64,000 nt of DNA. It comes from Sarocladium kiliense (Eukaryota > Ascomycota > Sordariomycetes > Hypocreales > Sarocladiaceae). The DNA lies in contig JAUZTG010000015.1 of the NCBI GenBank assembly GCA_030734395.1, positions 124,001 to 188,000 of the forward strand. Direction: 5' to 3'. The position numbers and the translations under genes were made by a program. Below the pieces are notes generated by a model. The model did not search any database. It had not been told where the DNA came from and saw only the letters and a program-made list of their open reading frames with translations. Positions 32,944-44,606 of the stretch are shown here, in pieces. Position 1 is the first letter of the stretch. Each line of letters begins with the position of its first letter.

Positions 32944-34060
32944 CTAGTTGAACAGCAAGTGGATCGACCCCGACTTGAGCTCACTTCTCGTCTGACCCAG
33001 AAGCACCATTACCTCCGCCTCCGTCCATTTAAGCACGCCACAGAAAGGTCGTAGTGAAAACGCCTCAAGACCATCCATGGTCTGTACCAGATTGCATAAT
33101 CCACTATCCTTGAGCTGCTTGTCCTTAGCCCACGGGCCAATTGGCACCTTGTATAGCTTTGCTGCAATGTTTGTGAATCTAGCACCTCGCATCCACCCTT
33201 CAATCTTGGGTCCCGGTGTCTCCTGGTGTCGGAGCTCGACCGACTTTTCGAGCTGCGTCGATAAGAGTGTTGATCCAGTGCAGGGTTTTATGATCTATCG
33301 TAAGGCTGCCGTCGTCTGAGTAGTATTGCAAGTCAAAGTCGCTGATCTCTGCCCAGCCGCCGGGCTCCAGAGAGCTTCAGTGTGGTTAATTGTGTTAGAA
33401 ATGCAAGGAACTTCTTTTCTATTCGGGAAGGTGGTGTCCGCAGCTTAATCGTGAATGTTGCTGACAAGCTTGGGCCAGTCTAGAATACACGCTGCCATAT
33501 ATCTGCAAAAGACGTAGTCAAATTTGTTCTCATGTGCCCAAGGGCTCTCGACGTCATCAACCTCGAATTTGACATTCGGGGGAGTCCTGCTGTCGTTAGT
33601 TCGGTGTTTCCATCTGCTGCGAAAGATCCGCAAGTGGATGGGACCGGACTGTGCTGACTACTGTGGTTGGACTGAGCTCAGATCATTACCGACAGTCTCA
33701 AAATATGGGACAGCTGGTCCCTTTGCAAGGGGAGAGTCGGAGGTCTTACGTTGATGTTCGGGTGCTCACCCGCCATGTCCGTGGCCCCTTGTACGGAACC
33801 TCAATCCCTCGCATCACAACACCGAAGTCACATAATGACTCGCAGTGACTTCTCAAAGTCAAGAGGCGCAAGCTGCAGTTTGTCCCGATGATCTTGGTCT
33901 GTAGAACGTGTCCAAGATCCAAGCGATCGAGCTCTTGCTTCGGCAGCATGAGCCCAGAATCGTGGCAGCAAGTTAGGAGGCACGATAGACCTCATCATTG
34001 GGTATGATATACGCTGAGTGGCAGATTTAGTACGACCTCTCATCCGCATTGACTAATTCC
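32944..34060 (-). pseudogene. Decayed LaeA-like SAM-dependent methyltransferase
   Basis: Segments of a fungal TAM/LaeA-type methyltransferase follow one another in order on the minus strand but in different frames: DKLQLAPLDFEKSLRVI (about 33880), MAGEHPN (33760), NDLSSVQPQ (33680), PPNVKFEVDDVESPW and FDYVFCRYMAACILDWPKLVSN (33450-33580), LEPGGWAEISDFDLQYYSDDGSL (33300-33380), GPKIEGWMRGARFTNIAAKLYKVPIGPWAKD (33110-33210) and the C-terminus. SAM motif I, expected near 33790-33840, is unrecognisable and crossed by stops. A TAA follows NIHD where the next exon should join, with TTAAGC in place of a GT donor. A local duplication (ggtgtctcctggtgtc, about 33215-33230) shifts the frame. Some breaks are bridged by plausible introns, but not all, so I call a pseudogene. 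It probably once regulated or modified secondary metabolism, as relatives do. Confidence 0.7.
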
Positions 34061-35678
34061 ATAGCCCACATCCGCCGCGGAATGCATGGTAGCGTAGTCC
34101 ATGTTCTTATAGATAGTCAACACTACTTGAAGTTAGTGACGCGTACCAAGGGGCGACAATATGCTGCCGAAACCACCGGAACCCTTGTCGGAACCCTTGT
34201 CTTCGCTTAGCTACCTGACTGGCAGCCAGTTATGCAGTTGCTAACTTGTGATGCTGGGAAGCGAGTAAATGTATTCGACCAACGCATCTTGCCTACTTTC
34301 CTGTGGTGCTACATGCAGCTCCTTCAATACGCAACACGAGTCACTCCTACAGTTCATAGTGGGTGCTGAGGATGCGCATATATGGTGCGTATACGAATGG
34401 AAGTAGGAAAAGCTTCCGACAGGCGCGGATAACTTGACACTGGCATACTTTTTGGCACAGGCGGTATTATTGGGCAACATGAATGGCATGAATATTCTTG
34501 GCAACGAGCGACGAGGAGACTCGAACGGTGGTGAGAAGTGTGTCGGTCCACTCGGTCCGTCACTTGCCCTTACCTGAACAATTGGACTCGATACCACAGC
34601 AGAGAGAAAGCCAGCTCTTCGGAGACATCTGGAACAAGTGTGGGCTCGAAATTCACCCTGTTCAACACGACATATCGAAATCGCGCTAGTTGCCATATTC
34701 TGTCTCCTTGAGGAGCGCCCATGATGCTGCAACAGGCGCGGGACGGGCCACCTTGCACAATCAAACAAATGTGTGTTTAACTCTAACACGGGTTTGGTAG
34801 CTGGTGAAGGCTGGTGACGTTGGGGGCACGAAGACTCGGCGAGTGCGTAGGTGATGTGACCGAGGACAAATTTCGGGCGAGGCAGCATGATGCGCCACCC
34901 TAGTCCGAACTTACTCATGAACGTCCATGCATGCCCGCGAAGAACCATGAATACCTGGAAGGAACACGAAGTAGAACGTCCCCAGAGTCATGATCCTTGC
35001 CATTGTGGCACTGCTCCTTTATTCACGGAAAGCGCATCGTTGCTGGACGCCATTCTTGAAACCCGCATACATGTACTATTACAGCCCATCTCATAACGCT
35101 AGAACCAATAGATGCCTAGTGGGGAGTCGCATAATTCGACGATGTTCCGGGTGAGGACAGCGCCTTCTCGCTCCAGCCGATTGCGGGGACACTTCCAGGG
35201 GTCTTGTCACATCAGTGTGTCTGATCGGGTTCACCGATAAAGTAATTCAACGCAATCGCCTATCGCCAAGGCACCAGGGCAGAGTTAAGTATAACGATAT
35301 ACGGAAGGGCCCCCAACCGTTGCTAGCTCAGTGTCTCAGGCGCAACCTTAATTGACTAATCCCCATCTTTGCTATCAGAATCACCTGTCATCTGGCAAAC
35401 CACGAGTCATTCCAGGGGAACTGCACCAGCGCGGTAGGGCTGCATTGACATCAGCATCACCCCTTGAGAACTATATAAGTGCAAGTGCGTAACGTCTAGT
35501 CCGGCTTTCCATAGTGTATGCATGCCTGCAACTCTCTTTTCACTTTCGTTCTGACATCCTCTTTTGGAGTCTGGTAGTCCTGACCAGCATCGCGTGAACC
35601 TGCCTTGGCAGCATCCTTGCCGTTAGGTTCATCCGCTCTTTTTGACATTCCTTTTGTCCTCACAATCCTTTCTCCAGG
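34061..35678. other. Intergenic, possibly with eroded coding sequence
   Basis: A minus-strand frame of 235 codons (34241-34948) and pieces such as YVVLNRVNFEPTLVPDVSEELAF in another frame look faintly protein-like but match no family I can name; perhaps a further relic beside the methyltransferase pseudogene. Near 34178-34201 the 12-mer ggaacccttgtc is repeated in tandem. TATATAA at 35473-35479 lies about 205 bp before the next ATG (35679). Confidence 0.4.
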
Positions 35679-37271
35679 ATGCTGTCTCCTACCGCTGTGG
35701 CCTTGCTATGGCTGGCTTCCACGACTTTTGGGTCGCCCCTCATGCCAAGACAGGCTGTGGACTGTTCCCCGAGCTCTACCTCAGGCCTGAAAGCGGAGTG
35801 TTGGGAAGCTCTCGGAATGGACCAGTACATCACTGACTGGGTAGCTGCCAATGGTACCTCAGCTGACTGCGATAACCTCGGCTTCGCCCAGTGTTATCTG
35901 CAGTTCAACGGACTGACGACATTGACTTGCGACCTGATCACTTCGTCTACTTGCCCGCCACCATCTTCGAGTGCCACCTACTTCAGCGACCAACATTTCT
36001 ACGTAAGAACGAACTTTCGATGATCTCTGAAAGCCCAGGGGTTGTACTAATAGATAGATCAGACTCTTTGGAACATTTATGCTGTGTACCAATTCTTCAA
36101 TCAGTACTCGGGGGCCCTGAGCAATGGCGTATCTCTAGCGGGGCAAACTGTTGATAAAATCGTTGCCACAGTGGCGCCGCCAGTCGAAGCTCAGCAGCCT
36201 GCGAGTAACCTGATGAATATTTTGTCTTCGACGCTGGGTGTTGTGAGCTTGTTCACTGGTGTGATTCCCGGTGGCGGTGGCCCTGCTGTGAGCCTAATTC
36301 ATGGCGGACTTTCCCAGGCCCTTAGCCTGAGCCAGAAGCTTCCCACAACTCTTACACGACCTTCTCAAACCGCCAACGATCGCTTCATCCAGCTTGGTGA
36401 TGTCGGATCATCTCTCAGCGCGCTTGTGGTCGACTACCAAACCAACCTCTTGGAAGCTGTCTCTTCTATTCAGCGGGATCACACTGCGTTCCTGGCAGCA
36501 TGCAGCCAGGGAGGCTTTTCGCAGCGGATCACCACATCACTAACGATTCAGTCAAGTGAACTATATCGGCAGCTTCAGTTGTACATCTTATCCACAGCAC
36601 TACAGGCGAATGGGATTGTTGCAGCGAAGAGTACTGGTGTTGATGCTCTGCAGTTCGCCGGTGAAACAGACGAGATTTCATGTGAGGCTCTCACAACTCC
36701 AGGTGACTTTTGCAATCAGTGGTGGCTCGATGGCGAGGGCAACACATACTCTTTCCACAATCCGGGTGATACCGAGAATACCCACGTTGAGCTCACCAGA
36801 ATGATCGTGCAAGAAGGCTGGGCCACATTGGATCAAGTCTTCAAGATGGAAGCCTGCGCTGGGGCACAACCAACCTTCGATCCCGCCAACGTCGGTGTGA
36901 CTTGTATTGCTTCACATGGTTTCTGTGAATGGAACTACCAGCCGACATTGGCTGAGACGAGGAGGGAACCTCAGTTCAAGAATTGCGACGATGACCCTAA
37001 TTGGGGATTCTTGTGCAGCAGCTTCGAGGAGCGCATTCTAGGTAAGTTCCATCAAGAGCTCGAACTACAATCCCTGGAACGAAGCTTGCAACTAATGATG
37101 CACTTTCCATTGCAGTCCCTGAATCGTATCTTGGGCCAATTCTCAAACCCGATGCCAATGGCTTTAGTCAAATGTGTAAGCGGCGATAGCTTTATCATAA
37201 CCCCTAGACATAGATTAGCCTTTTTCCCAATTACAGCACGTCGGATTTCTTGCACTTGCCTCCGTCTCTAG
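35679..37271 (+). CDS. Large secreted protein of unknown function
   Basis: My model has four exons, 35679..36002, 36063..37041, 37116..37175, 37237..37271, 465 aa. The first two introns (60 and 74 nt) are well supported. The last one (GTAAGC...CAG) is uncertain: a donor two bases upstream would extend the protein into a different frame to 37459. Signal peptide MLSPTAVALLWLASTTFG, a dibasic-like MPRQ, then Cys pairs typical of secreted fungal proteins (VDCSP, AECWEAL, DCDN, QCYL, TCDL). The middle part has hydrophobic Gly/Val-rich segments (LGVVSLFTGVIPGGGGPAVSLIHGG), perhaps membrane-interacting, and the C-terminal third contains further Cys (SCEALTTPGDFCNQWW, CIASHGFCEW). I do not recognise a characterised domain. 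A secreted or cell-surface role is inferred only from the signal peptide. Confidence 0.65.
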
Positions 37272-37438
37272 CCCAATTTGATATCTGTTCGCCGTGTCAA
37301 CTTGACCATGTTTCTCAATCAAGGATGTCTACGTGGCGCATGGATTCGATTAAATGGAGATATGCCATAGCTTTTAGAGTGTTGATTACATCATTCCATG
37401 TTCGCTCATCACCACGCAAAGTATCCTTTTACATGATG

Positions 37439-38771
37439 CTATCCTTCTCTCTCGTATGATATCTGAAATTTTGTTGTCTTGCGAATATTCCTTCCCTCGT
37501 CCCCCAAGTCCTGCTCATCCTTGCGTGCGCCCTGAGGCACCGATGTCAGGATGTACTCTTCGCTGGCTCCATCGCTATGTTGCACGACACTGTGGTTCGC
37601 ACCTGACTTGGAAGGGCCGTGGTAGGGTTGCCACGCGCTGCTCTGGCTTTGTGATTCGATTTGACGATGGTCTCCTGAGCCGTACGTGTATTTAGATGGT
37701 GAAGACTTTGTGATGCCGCCAAAAACTGATGGGAAAAGCCAAGACAGAGGCATTCGACACATTGGAAGGCAGGCGCAGATAATGGCGACATTCTGTTCGA
37801 TCATTGTCCAAAGCGTTGACTTGATGTCAACTAGAAAGCCTCAGAGTTAGCTAAGTTGCGGTCAGCATAATAATACGGTCGCTCACAGGTAATGTCTGGC
37901 GTCTGAGTAGAGAACTTCAGCGTCGTCGAACGCATGATCGACGTGAACGTAACACTAGTAGGCGATGTGTGAGCCACCGATGCTCGACAAGAGGGCGCCG
38001 TCGAGGTACTTACAACCCCCCAAGAGCGAATACTAGCATCAAAGCTCTCTTGTGGTTAACAGGGAGACTGCTCGCCCATATCGGCTGCATAGGTAGCAAG
38101 AGAATCAAAATATCCGTTGCAATTGAGAAGCCTGCGTTGGCGTACCAGTTCATCGTAAGACTGATGCACTTTGGTCCCATGGACTTGTCCCAAGCTCCAC
38201 GTATTGGTGTACATTGGAAGATGGAAGAAGCGGTGGTGGCAATCATATACGCAAGAATGATTCCGAGTAGGATGTAGCAGCAAATTCGGAACCATCGCTG
38301 GATGAATATACGAAGGTAGAGAAGCAGGATCGAGGCTTTCGTCAGGTTGATCGTGAGTTTATAGAAGATCTGCGCAACGTAGAAGAGCTGCCATTGAGGG
38401 CAAATTAGCTATGCCCCCTACCAAAGATTTCGAGCTCTTACCTTCAATGTCATGAGCCTATTTTCATTTGTGAGGTTGAATATGTGCTGTCCAAAGCCAT
38501 GTTTGACCGAGAACATCATCACAATTTGGCAGATCTGGACACAGGCCTGACCCATGACATTCTGGTTAGTTACATGATCAGAGCGCTCCGTACTTCACAA
38601 ACCTACAAATGATATTAGGATAGTCCAGTCATCCCAACCAACCCCGGATCTTCGTGCTATTCGGCTCCATATGCGGACGATCAGAAAGACAGGTGTCAGG
38701 GCGAAGAAGATAATACACGGGACAGTGACTTGGTAAGCATTGCTCGGCCCGTCCGTGTTTTGGGACGCCAT
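37439..38771 (-). CDS. Seven-TM rhodopsin-domain integral membrane protein (Pth11-related)
   Basis: Five exons, complement(37439..37830, 37887..37954, 38014..38387, 38442..38546, 38607..38771); introns 56-60 nt, all closing in frame, 367 aa. The fungal rhodopsin-domain family is shown by the first TM pair (VTVPCIIFFALTPVFLIVRIWSRI, then GVGWDDWTILISF), VKHGFGQHIFNL, KLTINLTKASILLLYLRIF, the FQCTPIRGAWDK loop Cys with PKC after it, SIATDILILLLP, FALGGFVTFTSIMRSTTL and TLWTMIEQNVAIICACLP. About seven TM helices are followed by a polar cytoplasmic tail of about 100 residues. There is no CFEM domain at the N-terminus, unlike true Pth11. Relatives are candidate GPCR-like sensors; ligand and partner are unknown. 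Convergent with the secreted-protein gene; 167 bp between stops. Confidence 0.85.
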
Positions 38772-40436
38772 AGCACGCTGCGTACGTACCAGGACAATTA
38801 TATGAACTGAACAGAGGTTGCCGAAAGAGAATTCTCGCACAGAGGAGAGGATGGGAGACCACTATACATTTGAGCAAAGTGTCGAGGGAACTGAGTGCAT
38901 GAATTCTGGAACGCCACAATACACCCTGCTACCCACATGCAGATTCGGTTCTGACAAGACGTTCGGCATGGGCCAAACGTGCCACCCACATTGAGGGGAG
39001 TTGCAGCTGTAAGCCTAAAGCACACACTGCAAATCGGCTCACTCGCGTGTAGGCCATGTGTACCAAGGTACGAACGGGCGGCAAATCAGACATGTTAGCC
39101 AAGGCCCTAGGATACCGTCTCAGCATGCAAGCCACAGGAGAGCAGGGTTACTTCCCGTCGCAATCGTCGTCTAAGAAGCCGCCGATGCCTCGGGATAGTG
39201 CACGAAGCCTTTGAGTTTTATACCAACTAGACCACTGACATCAAGCATGTAACCCTGTGACAGCAAGAATTACTTCTCATATACCCGTAGTAACAAGAAC
39301 AGGAGAACACACAAATGCGGTGTTTGCTACAGTTTGATGCTTCCTGAGCTTTGTGAACAGTGCACGTGTAACTTCGGTTTCTGCGCCTCAAGAGTCCAGC
39401 ATTGAGACAGGACAGAGATTGGAAATGTACCCCCGAGAACTCTATTTGTAGCCAAAATCTGTAATCGCACTTCCATCGAATCAAATACAGAAGGTGGGTG
39501 TCGACTCCCCTGTACCTGGACGCCAGTGTCGTATCAGCTGCATGCCAAGCCAATGTTCATCTGTATGGTGGTGGTCAGCCCGTGTGTTCCAGGAGCTGCG
39601 TCCCCCTGCAAGAGACGCGCGAATTCTCCATGAGTGACCTTCCCCCTCGAGCACCATGCCATGGATTCGGCTGACTGGACTGGCCATGCGACGATAGCCA
39701 GAAAGCGTAACGAGTTCCAAGCGAGATCCCTACGCAACCAGGGTCGGGAGGGGCCGAGGCAAACCATAACCTGAGGAGGATCTAATCTCACCAGATTCGT
39801 GATGTAGAGGCGCAAATTAGCGAGGAAGCGGGGGGACTCGGATGGAGAGTCCGTTCAGCCGCTCAGGCAGGGACGAAAAGCTTCACAAGGGTATGGTGGT
39901 GTAAGGGAGCCGCTCTGAGCCGCGACCATGGACGCATGCTTGATGAAGCAGACTTCATGAATCAATTTCGTGAATCAACCGTGTGACAGGCCAGAAGTGA
40001 TGATCATAAAGCAGCTCTATCGTACCCTTGGGGAACAAAATCTCACTCTGCCGCATTTCGCACTAATTGCTTGGAAAGTTCTGTCAGGGCTCTTTCGTCG
40101 CTTCTCGCCTGTTCTCGCCTGTCCTCACCTGTTGGACCCTTGTGCTCTTGGCTCTATTCGAGGCTTCCCCACCACTGCCCGGCCTGGGGTGATGGATCTA
40201 TTACGTTGAGCATGAATTGGTTCCTCGTCCAACATGTTCCTGGAGTCTGATTGCTCCAAACGGCAATGTCACGCGTTATAATGAGTGTTTACTTGGGCTT
40301 GTCCGTCGCGTCCTACCTCTTTCTCTCTCACCTACGTTGAGCATCACAATCGTCGCCCGTCCCTCGCGATTGTGCCCACGCTCCCTGGAACTCCCCTTCG
40401 TCTCTCTTTCTCAATCTTTCTGTCCCATAGTCCGTC
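38772..40436. other. Intergenic, divergent promoters
   Basis: The 1.7 kb between the rhodopsin-domain gene and the alpha/beta hydrolase, which are transcribed apart. From about 40280 to 40436 the sequence is a C/T-rich leader (ctctttctctctcacctacg) typical of a fungal 5' UTR. No gene supported. Confidence 0.45.
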
Positions 40437-41462
40437 ATGCGGTTCTCAGTTCCCTCCGCTCTCGCTGCGGCTCTGCTGTGCGCCGGCTGTGCGCTCGGTC
40501 AGGCCACAGGTACAATCGCAAACGGTCCCTTTCCCGATGACCTGAACGGCTCCAACTTCACATACCCTTTTCCGGTGCAGGTCTTCAAGTTCAAGAGCCA
40601 GAATGATAATCTGCAAATGGCATTCATGGACGTGCAGCCCAAGTGTGAGCCTAATGGCAAAACTGCGGTGTTGCTTCATGGCAAGAACTTTTGCGGCGCA
40701 ACTTGGGAGACTACTATCCGTGCTCTCTCGCACAAAGGCTACCGAGTCATTGCGCCCGATCAAGTCGGATTTTGCAAGAGCTCCAAGCCGCTCCATTACC
40801 AATTCTCCCTGCGACAGCTTGCCTGGAATACTCGCGGTCTGCTGGACACACTCGGGATTGAGAACGTTACGGTCATTGGTCATTCGTTTGGCGGCACCTT
40901 GACTACGATGTTCGGCCTTCAGTATCCCGAGACAGTTGATGAGCTGGTGCTGGTGAACCCTATCGGTCTGGAGGACTACAGCGGCAAGGGGGTACCATAC
41001 ATCAGCATCGACGACCATCGCATCAACGAAGCCGCCTCAACCTACCAGTCAATACGAGGCTATGAGCAGGCTGTCTATTACCTCGGCGAGTGGGCACCTG
41101 AGTATGATGTATGGGTAAACATGCTTGTCAACGTCTACTACGGCTCCCAGCGCGAAGCTTTCGTTCATTGCCAGGCCAAGATTGTCGACCTGGTCCTCAC
41201 TCAGCCAATCGCGCAATATTTCAAGGATCTCAAGCCTCGGACAGCACTTATGATTGGCGCCAAGGACCGAACTGCAATCGGTGCACAGTGGGCCCCTCCA
41301 GCTGTTGCTGCGAAGCTCGGTCACTTCGATGTCCTTGGTCCGCAAATTGCTGATGAAATACCCAATGGTTACCTTATCAGCTTTCCTGACGAGGGCCATG
41401 CACCTCAAATCTCATTGCCTGAAGAGTTCCATGACGAACTGCTCGCTTGGTTGTCAGACTGA
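40437..41462 (+). CDS. Secreted alpha/beta hydrolase
   Basis: A single exon, 341 aa. Signal peptide MRFSVPSALAAALLCAGCALG. Alpha/beta hydrolase fold 1: the oxyanion region TAVLLHGKNFCGATWE, VIAPDQVGFCKSSKP, nucleophile Ser 150 in VIGHSFGGTL, the acid Asp in MIGAKDRTAIG and catalytic His 321 in PDEGHAPQ. The family resembles epoxide hydrolase/haloalkane dehalogenase-like and proline iminopeptidase-like enzymes, but the substrate cannot be read from sequence. The cap region contains YYLGEWAPEYDVWVNML. The C/T-rich leader just upstream and the well-adapted codon use suggest good expression. Confidence 0.87.
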   Translation: MRFSVPSALAAALLCAGCALGQATGTIANGPFPDDLNGSNFTYPFPVQVFKFKSQNDNLQMAFMDVQPKCEPNGKTAVLLHGKNFCGATWETTIRALSHKGYRVIAPDQVGFCKSSKPLHYQFSLRQLAWNTRGLLDTLGIENVTVIGHSFGGTLTTMFGLQYPETVDELVLVNPIGLEDYSGKGVPYISIDDHRINEAASTYQSIRGYEQAVYYLGEWAPEYDVWVNMLVNVYYGSQREAFVHCQAKIVDLVLTQPIAQYFKDLKPRTALMIGAKDRTAIGAQWAPPAVAAKLGHFDVLGPQIADEIPNGYLISFPDEGHAPQISLPEEFHDELLAWLSD

Positions 41463-42491
41463 CCGGATGCTACTGGTGGTACGCAGGAAGTTCGCAATTC
41501 GCATCAATTTATCGTTGCCTAAGATGATTCCCTTCCCTCTCTTCTCTAAGTCACGTGTCGTGAGTGAATCTTGCGAAACGGTCACTAAGGGTACTGATGG
41601 CCGGCCTCCATAAAATGCAGGGGGCCCAGCTGTCCCAATCTCTAAATAGCCTGGCGATCCGGCTCAACCTCAGAAGATGCCCGGACAGCTTCTACGAGTA
41701 TCTGAATACCAATAACCTCACCCATTCCAAGTACATAAATGGCGCACATCCTGACGAAGTTTTTTATTTGTGGCATGTATGCTTTTACTAGATACATCCT
41801 ATTTCATGCTCCAATATTAACCTTCAAGGCAACAGGTGAAAAGGATATATTGGCCGTCCCCAGATGCACCATGATCGAATGCATAAGTTGCCTGACGATG
41901 CTCTAACCAGACGCTTATCTCCACCCTATGGACTCTGCATATACCAAATAACGGCATCATCTTCTTTGCTTGTATCATAGTCCGCCCAATGTACCGCATG
42001 CGTCAGGACTATTACTACTACTGGGGAAACTTTATGGGGGTGGGTTAGGGTTGCTGGTAGTGCAACGCGGGGTTTTGCGTGCCCTCTGCTAACACCGCTG
42101 TCCACGCCCGTAAACCGAGTCGGGACTCCCTGACTGACGGCCAGAAAACGCGTTCCAGCACGACACCGCGTCCCCATCTCGCCTCCCGCTCCCACTCGCT
42201 ACATCTGCCAATGCCGCTGCCGCGCAAGACAACGACAATCGTCCATGAGCGGCTGCGCTTCGACGTACAGACAACAAGGGCCATAGCCCGCTTCGATACT
42301 TGCCTCTTTCTTATCGCTCTCCGCTTGTGTGGCTCTTGGACGTGTTCTGTCTCCAGTTCCCTGGTGCTTGCGTACCACGCGGCGCGCATCCCAGGACACA
42401 GAGCATCGTCGTTCTGAGCAGTACACTCTTCAACCAGCTTGATCAACGATACGCCCTGACTATCCCTCAACCTGTCGGAATACTGCGAACC
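41463..42491. other. Intergenic with a long leader for the Whi5-like gene
   Basis: The right half (from about 42080) is GC-rich with many CpG and C/T tracts, consistent with a housekeeping promoter and long 5' UTR. Overlapping frames here are compositional. No gene seen. Confidence 0.45.
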
Positions 42492-44242
42492 ATGGTTTCG
42501 GGCAGCCCCGGCACGTTGTCGGCCGGCGCATCTCTCCCCGAATCGCATGCCGTGTCCCACCCGGACGTGTTGCATGCGGCCCGCCCCAGACTCAACGGTG
42601 AGACATTCACTAATACATTCCCGCTCTCGGTTTCCATCTTTCCCTTGTTCCTCGACTGAACAGGTCTTTCTGAAGCGAAGCCTGCATTCGTTCATGTCCT
42701 AATCAGGCAGATTGGGAGACGAGATGTTCTTGCAGTTGCTTGACTGAGATTGATCCCCAGCCATCTGGCCCAGCGAAGTCCTGGCTAACTTGTCATTTCA
42801 TTCTAGGAACTACAACAGACATTTTTGACCCCCAAAACACTGCGATGAGCGATTCGGCCAACGATGTCCCTCCTCCACCTGGCTCAGCCAGCGAAGTGAG
42901 CAACGGCGACGCAGAAGAACCACATCTCGAGACGGGACAAAGAATGCAGGTCCATGGCAGTCATTTGGACCACCTTTCTGCCATTGCGGCTTCCCAGGAC
43001 AAGATGTTGACTGGCGCTGGTAGAGAGTTGGGAGGACTGGGCATATACAACAGTGGAAACGTTGCGGGTGCCCCGAAGCGAACAGCCGATGGTGAGATGA
43101 AGCAAGTTCGAGGCAGCATGAGTCCGGTGAAAGGCCATTCGAGGAATACCAGCACCATGAGCGCTGTGAGCACAGTCAGCATGGCTTCGACAACGACTAG
43201 CACCATTGGAGACGTAAGTCTTCACCAACCTCTCCACGAATCAGCTCGTAAATGGCTCTCTAACACAAGACCTTAGCTCTCCTCGGACCTCAAGACACGC
43301 TTATCATATGCCATGCTCAAGGTCCAGAATGGTTGGCAATCGAATTCTCTAGACGAAGTGGAATCCATGGCGTCCCAAGCTGCTTCTCCAACCTCCAGCA
43401 ACTCCACGATCCATCGTTGCAACGACGCCTCAGGCAGCCCTCACATTTCCCTGCCTGCAGCAGCTGTTCAGTACGGACATGAACATACTCGTCGCCGTCC
43501 ACAGTCCATCTCCCCTCCAGCTCAACCCAACAACAGGCCTGGTCTCGCGCCACCTGCTGCTATTCGTCCATCATCGGGTGGCCATCCAAATAAGCGCCGT
43601 CACTCGAACGCAAGACATCCGCCAAAGCTGAATATCATGGGACATAACACATCGCCAAATACCCATCCTCAGGCTTCGCCCCTTCTATCAGCCAACTTGC
43701 GTCCACCACAGGACCGTGCGATGTACTCTCCACATCAGAATGTCCGAGAACAAGATGCGATTGAGAGTTTATTGTTCATGAGTAGCCCTGGCAACTCCGC
43801 GAATATGAAGCACGCCTTCTCCCCCAGTGGGTCACCAGGACCGGGTGCCACCACTCCAGGAAATGCTCCGACACGGCATGCACTCCCCAGTGGTCCACGA
43901 AAGACACAACCACTTCAACGACCGCCACAGCAGGATAAGAAAGTTGGTTTTGTCAACTCGCCTTTGACATCCCAGCCGCAGTCACCAATTCACATGGACT
44001 CTCCGTATGCCTTGCCAAACCGCGCGGGAAACGTTGCACGAAGACGTGTCAATGGCGCTAGCTCACACCTGCGTGGCGCTCTTTCTCTGCCAAGTGGACT
44101 AGGAACGAATTCAAGCAACTCGCCACGAAGAACAATTGACGATGCGTACGTGGAAACCATGCTCGAGCAGGCAGCAGCAGAGAGCTCTGACGAGGAAGAG
44201 ATTCAACTCCCTCCGCGACGGCCAGCAGAGACTTTTGCATGA
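42492..44242 (+). CDS. Whi5/Nrm1-like G1/S transcriptional repressor
   Basis: Three exons, 42492..42597, 42807..43213, 43277..44242; introns 209 and 63 nt; 492 aa. The key signature is the GTB motif encoded at the start of exon 3: LSSDLKTRLSYAMLKVQNGW, with the conserved RL, YA, KV and GW of Whi5-family proteins (PF08528) that bind SBF/MBF and repress G1/S genes. The rest is disordered, rich in Ser, Pro and Asn, with many SP/TP sites (MSPVKG, QSISPP, SGSPGP) suited to Cdk phosphorylation that would relieve repression. The C-terminal acidic end SSDEEEIQLPPRRP follows a short helix (DDAYVETMLEQAAAES). Nuclear. The first exon start is inferred from splice phase; a start inside exon 2 (MSDSAND, 42844) is an alternative. 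Confidence 0.8.
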
Positions 44243-44606
44243 TTCAGGGTCGCTGTGGTGTAGCGCATGACTTGATGGGGCGGACTGAGGAATTTGGTGA
44301 TTCTTAGTTGGTGTCCCATTTGTTCACCATTGTATAAGATGTCATTGCATCTATCTGGCGTTGATACCCTAAGGCGCGGCTCTTTGTGTTATTTCTGGGC
44401 TGGGTTTGCTTTCAATGCCCAATTTGGATAGGACTGCGATATGTAGCGATGGGTTGGATTATGTATGTATTTGGATTTGGATGTCTGATGAGCTTGTGTG
44501 TACCAACTTCAGATCGGCAATGGACATGAGCATTCAACACTAATACCGTGCGAAACTTGACCTCTTGTGGTGGATACAAACCCTCTTGGGATAGCCAGCC
44601 GGTGCA
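44243..44606. other. Convergent 3' UTRs
   Basis: G/T-rich sequence (gatgggttggattatgtatgtatttgg) after the Whi5-like stop, consistent with a 3' UTR and polyadenylation region. No gene. Confidence 0.45.

Noticed and set aside
34241..34948. 235-codon minus-strand frame
   Set aside because: No signal peptide, domain or splice logic; a possible relic but not supportable as a gene.
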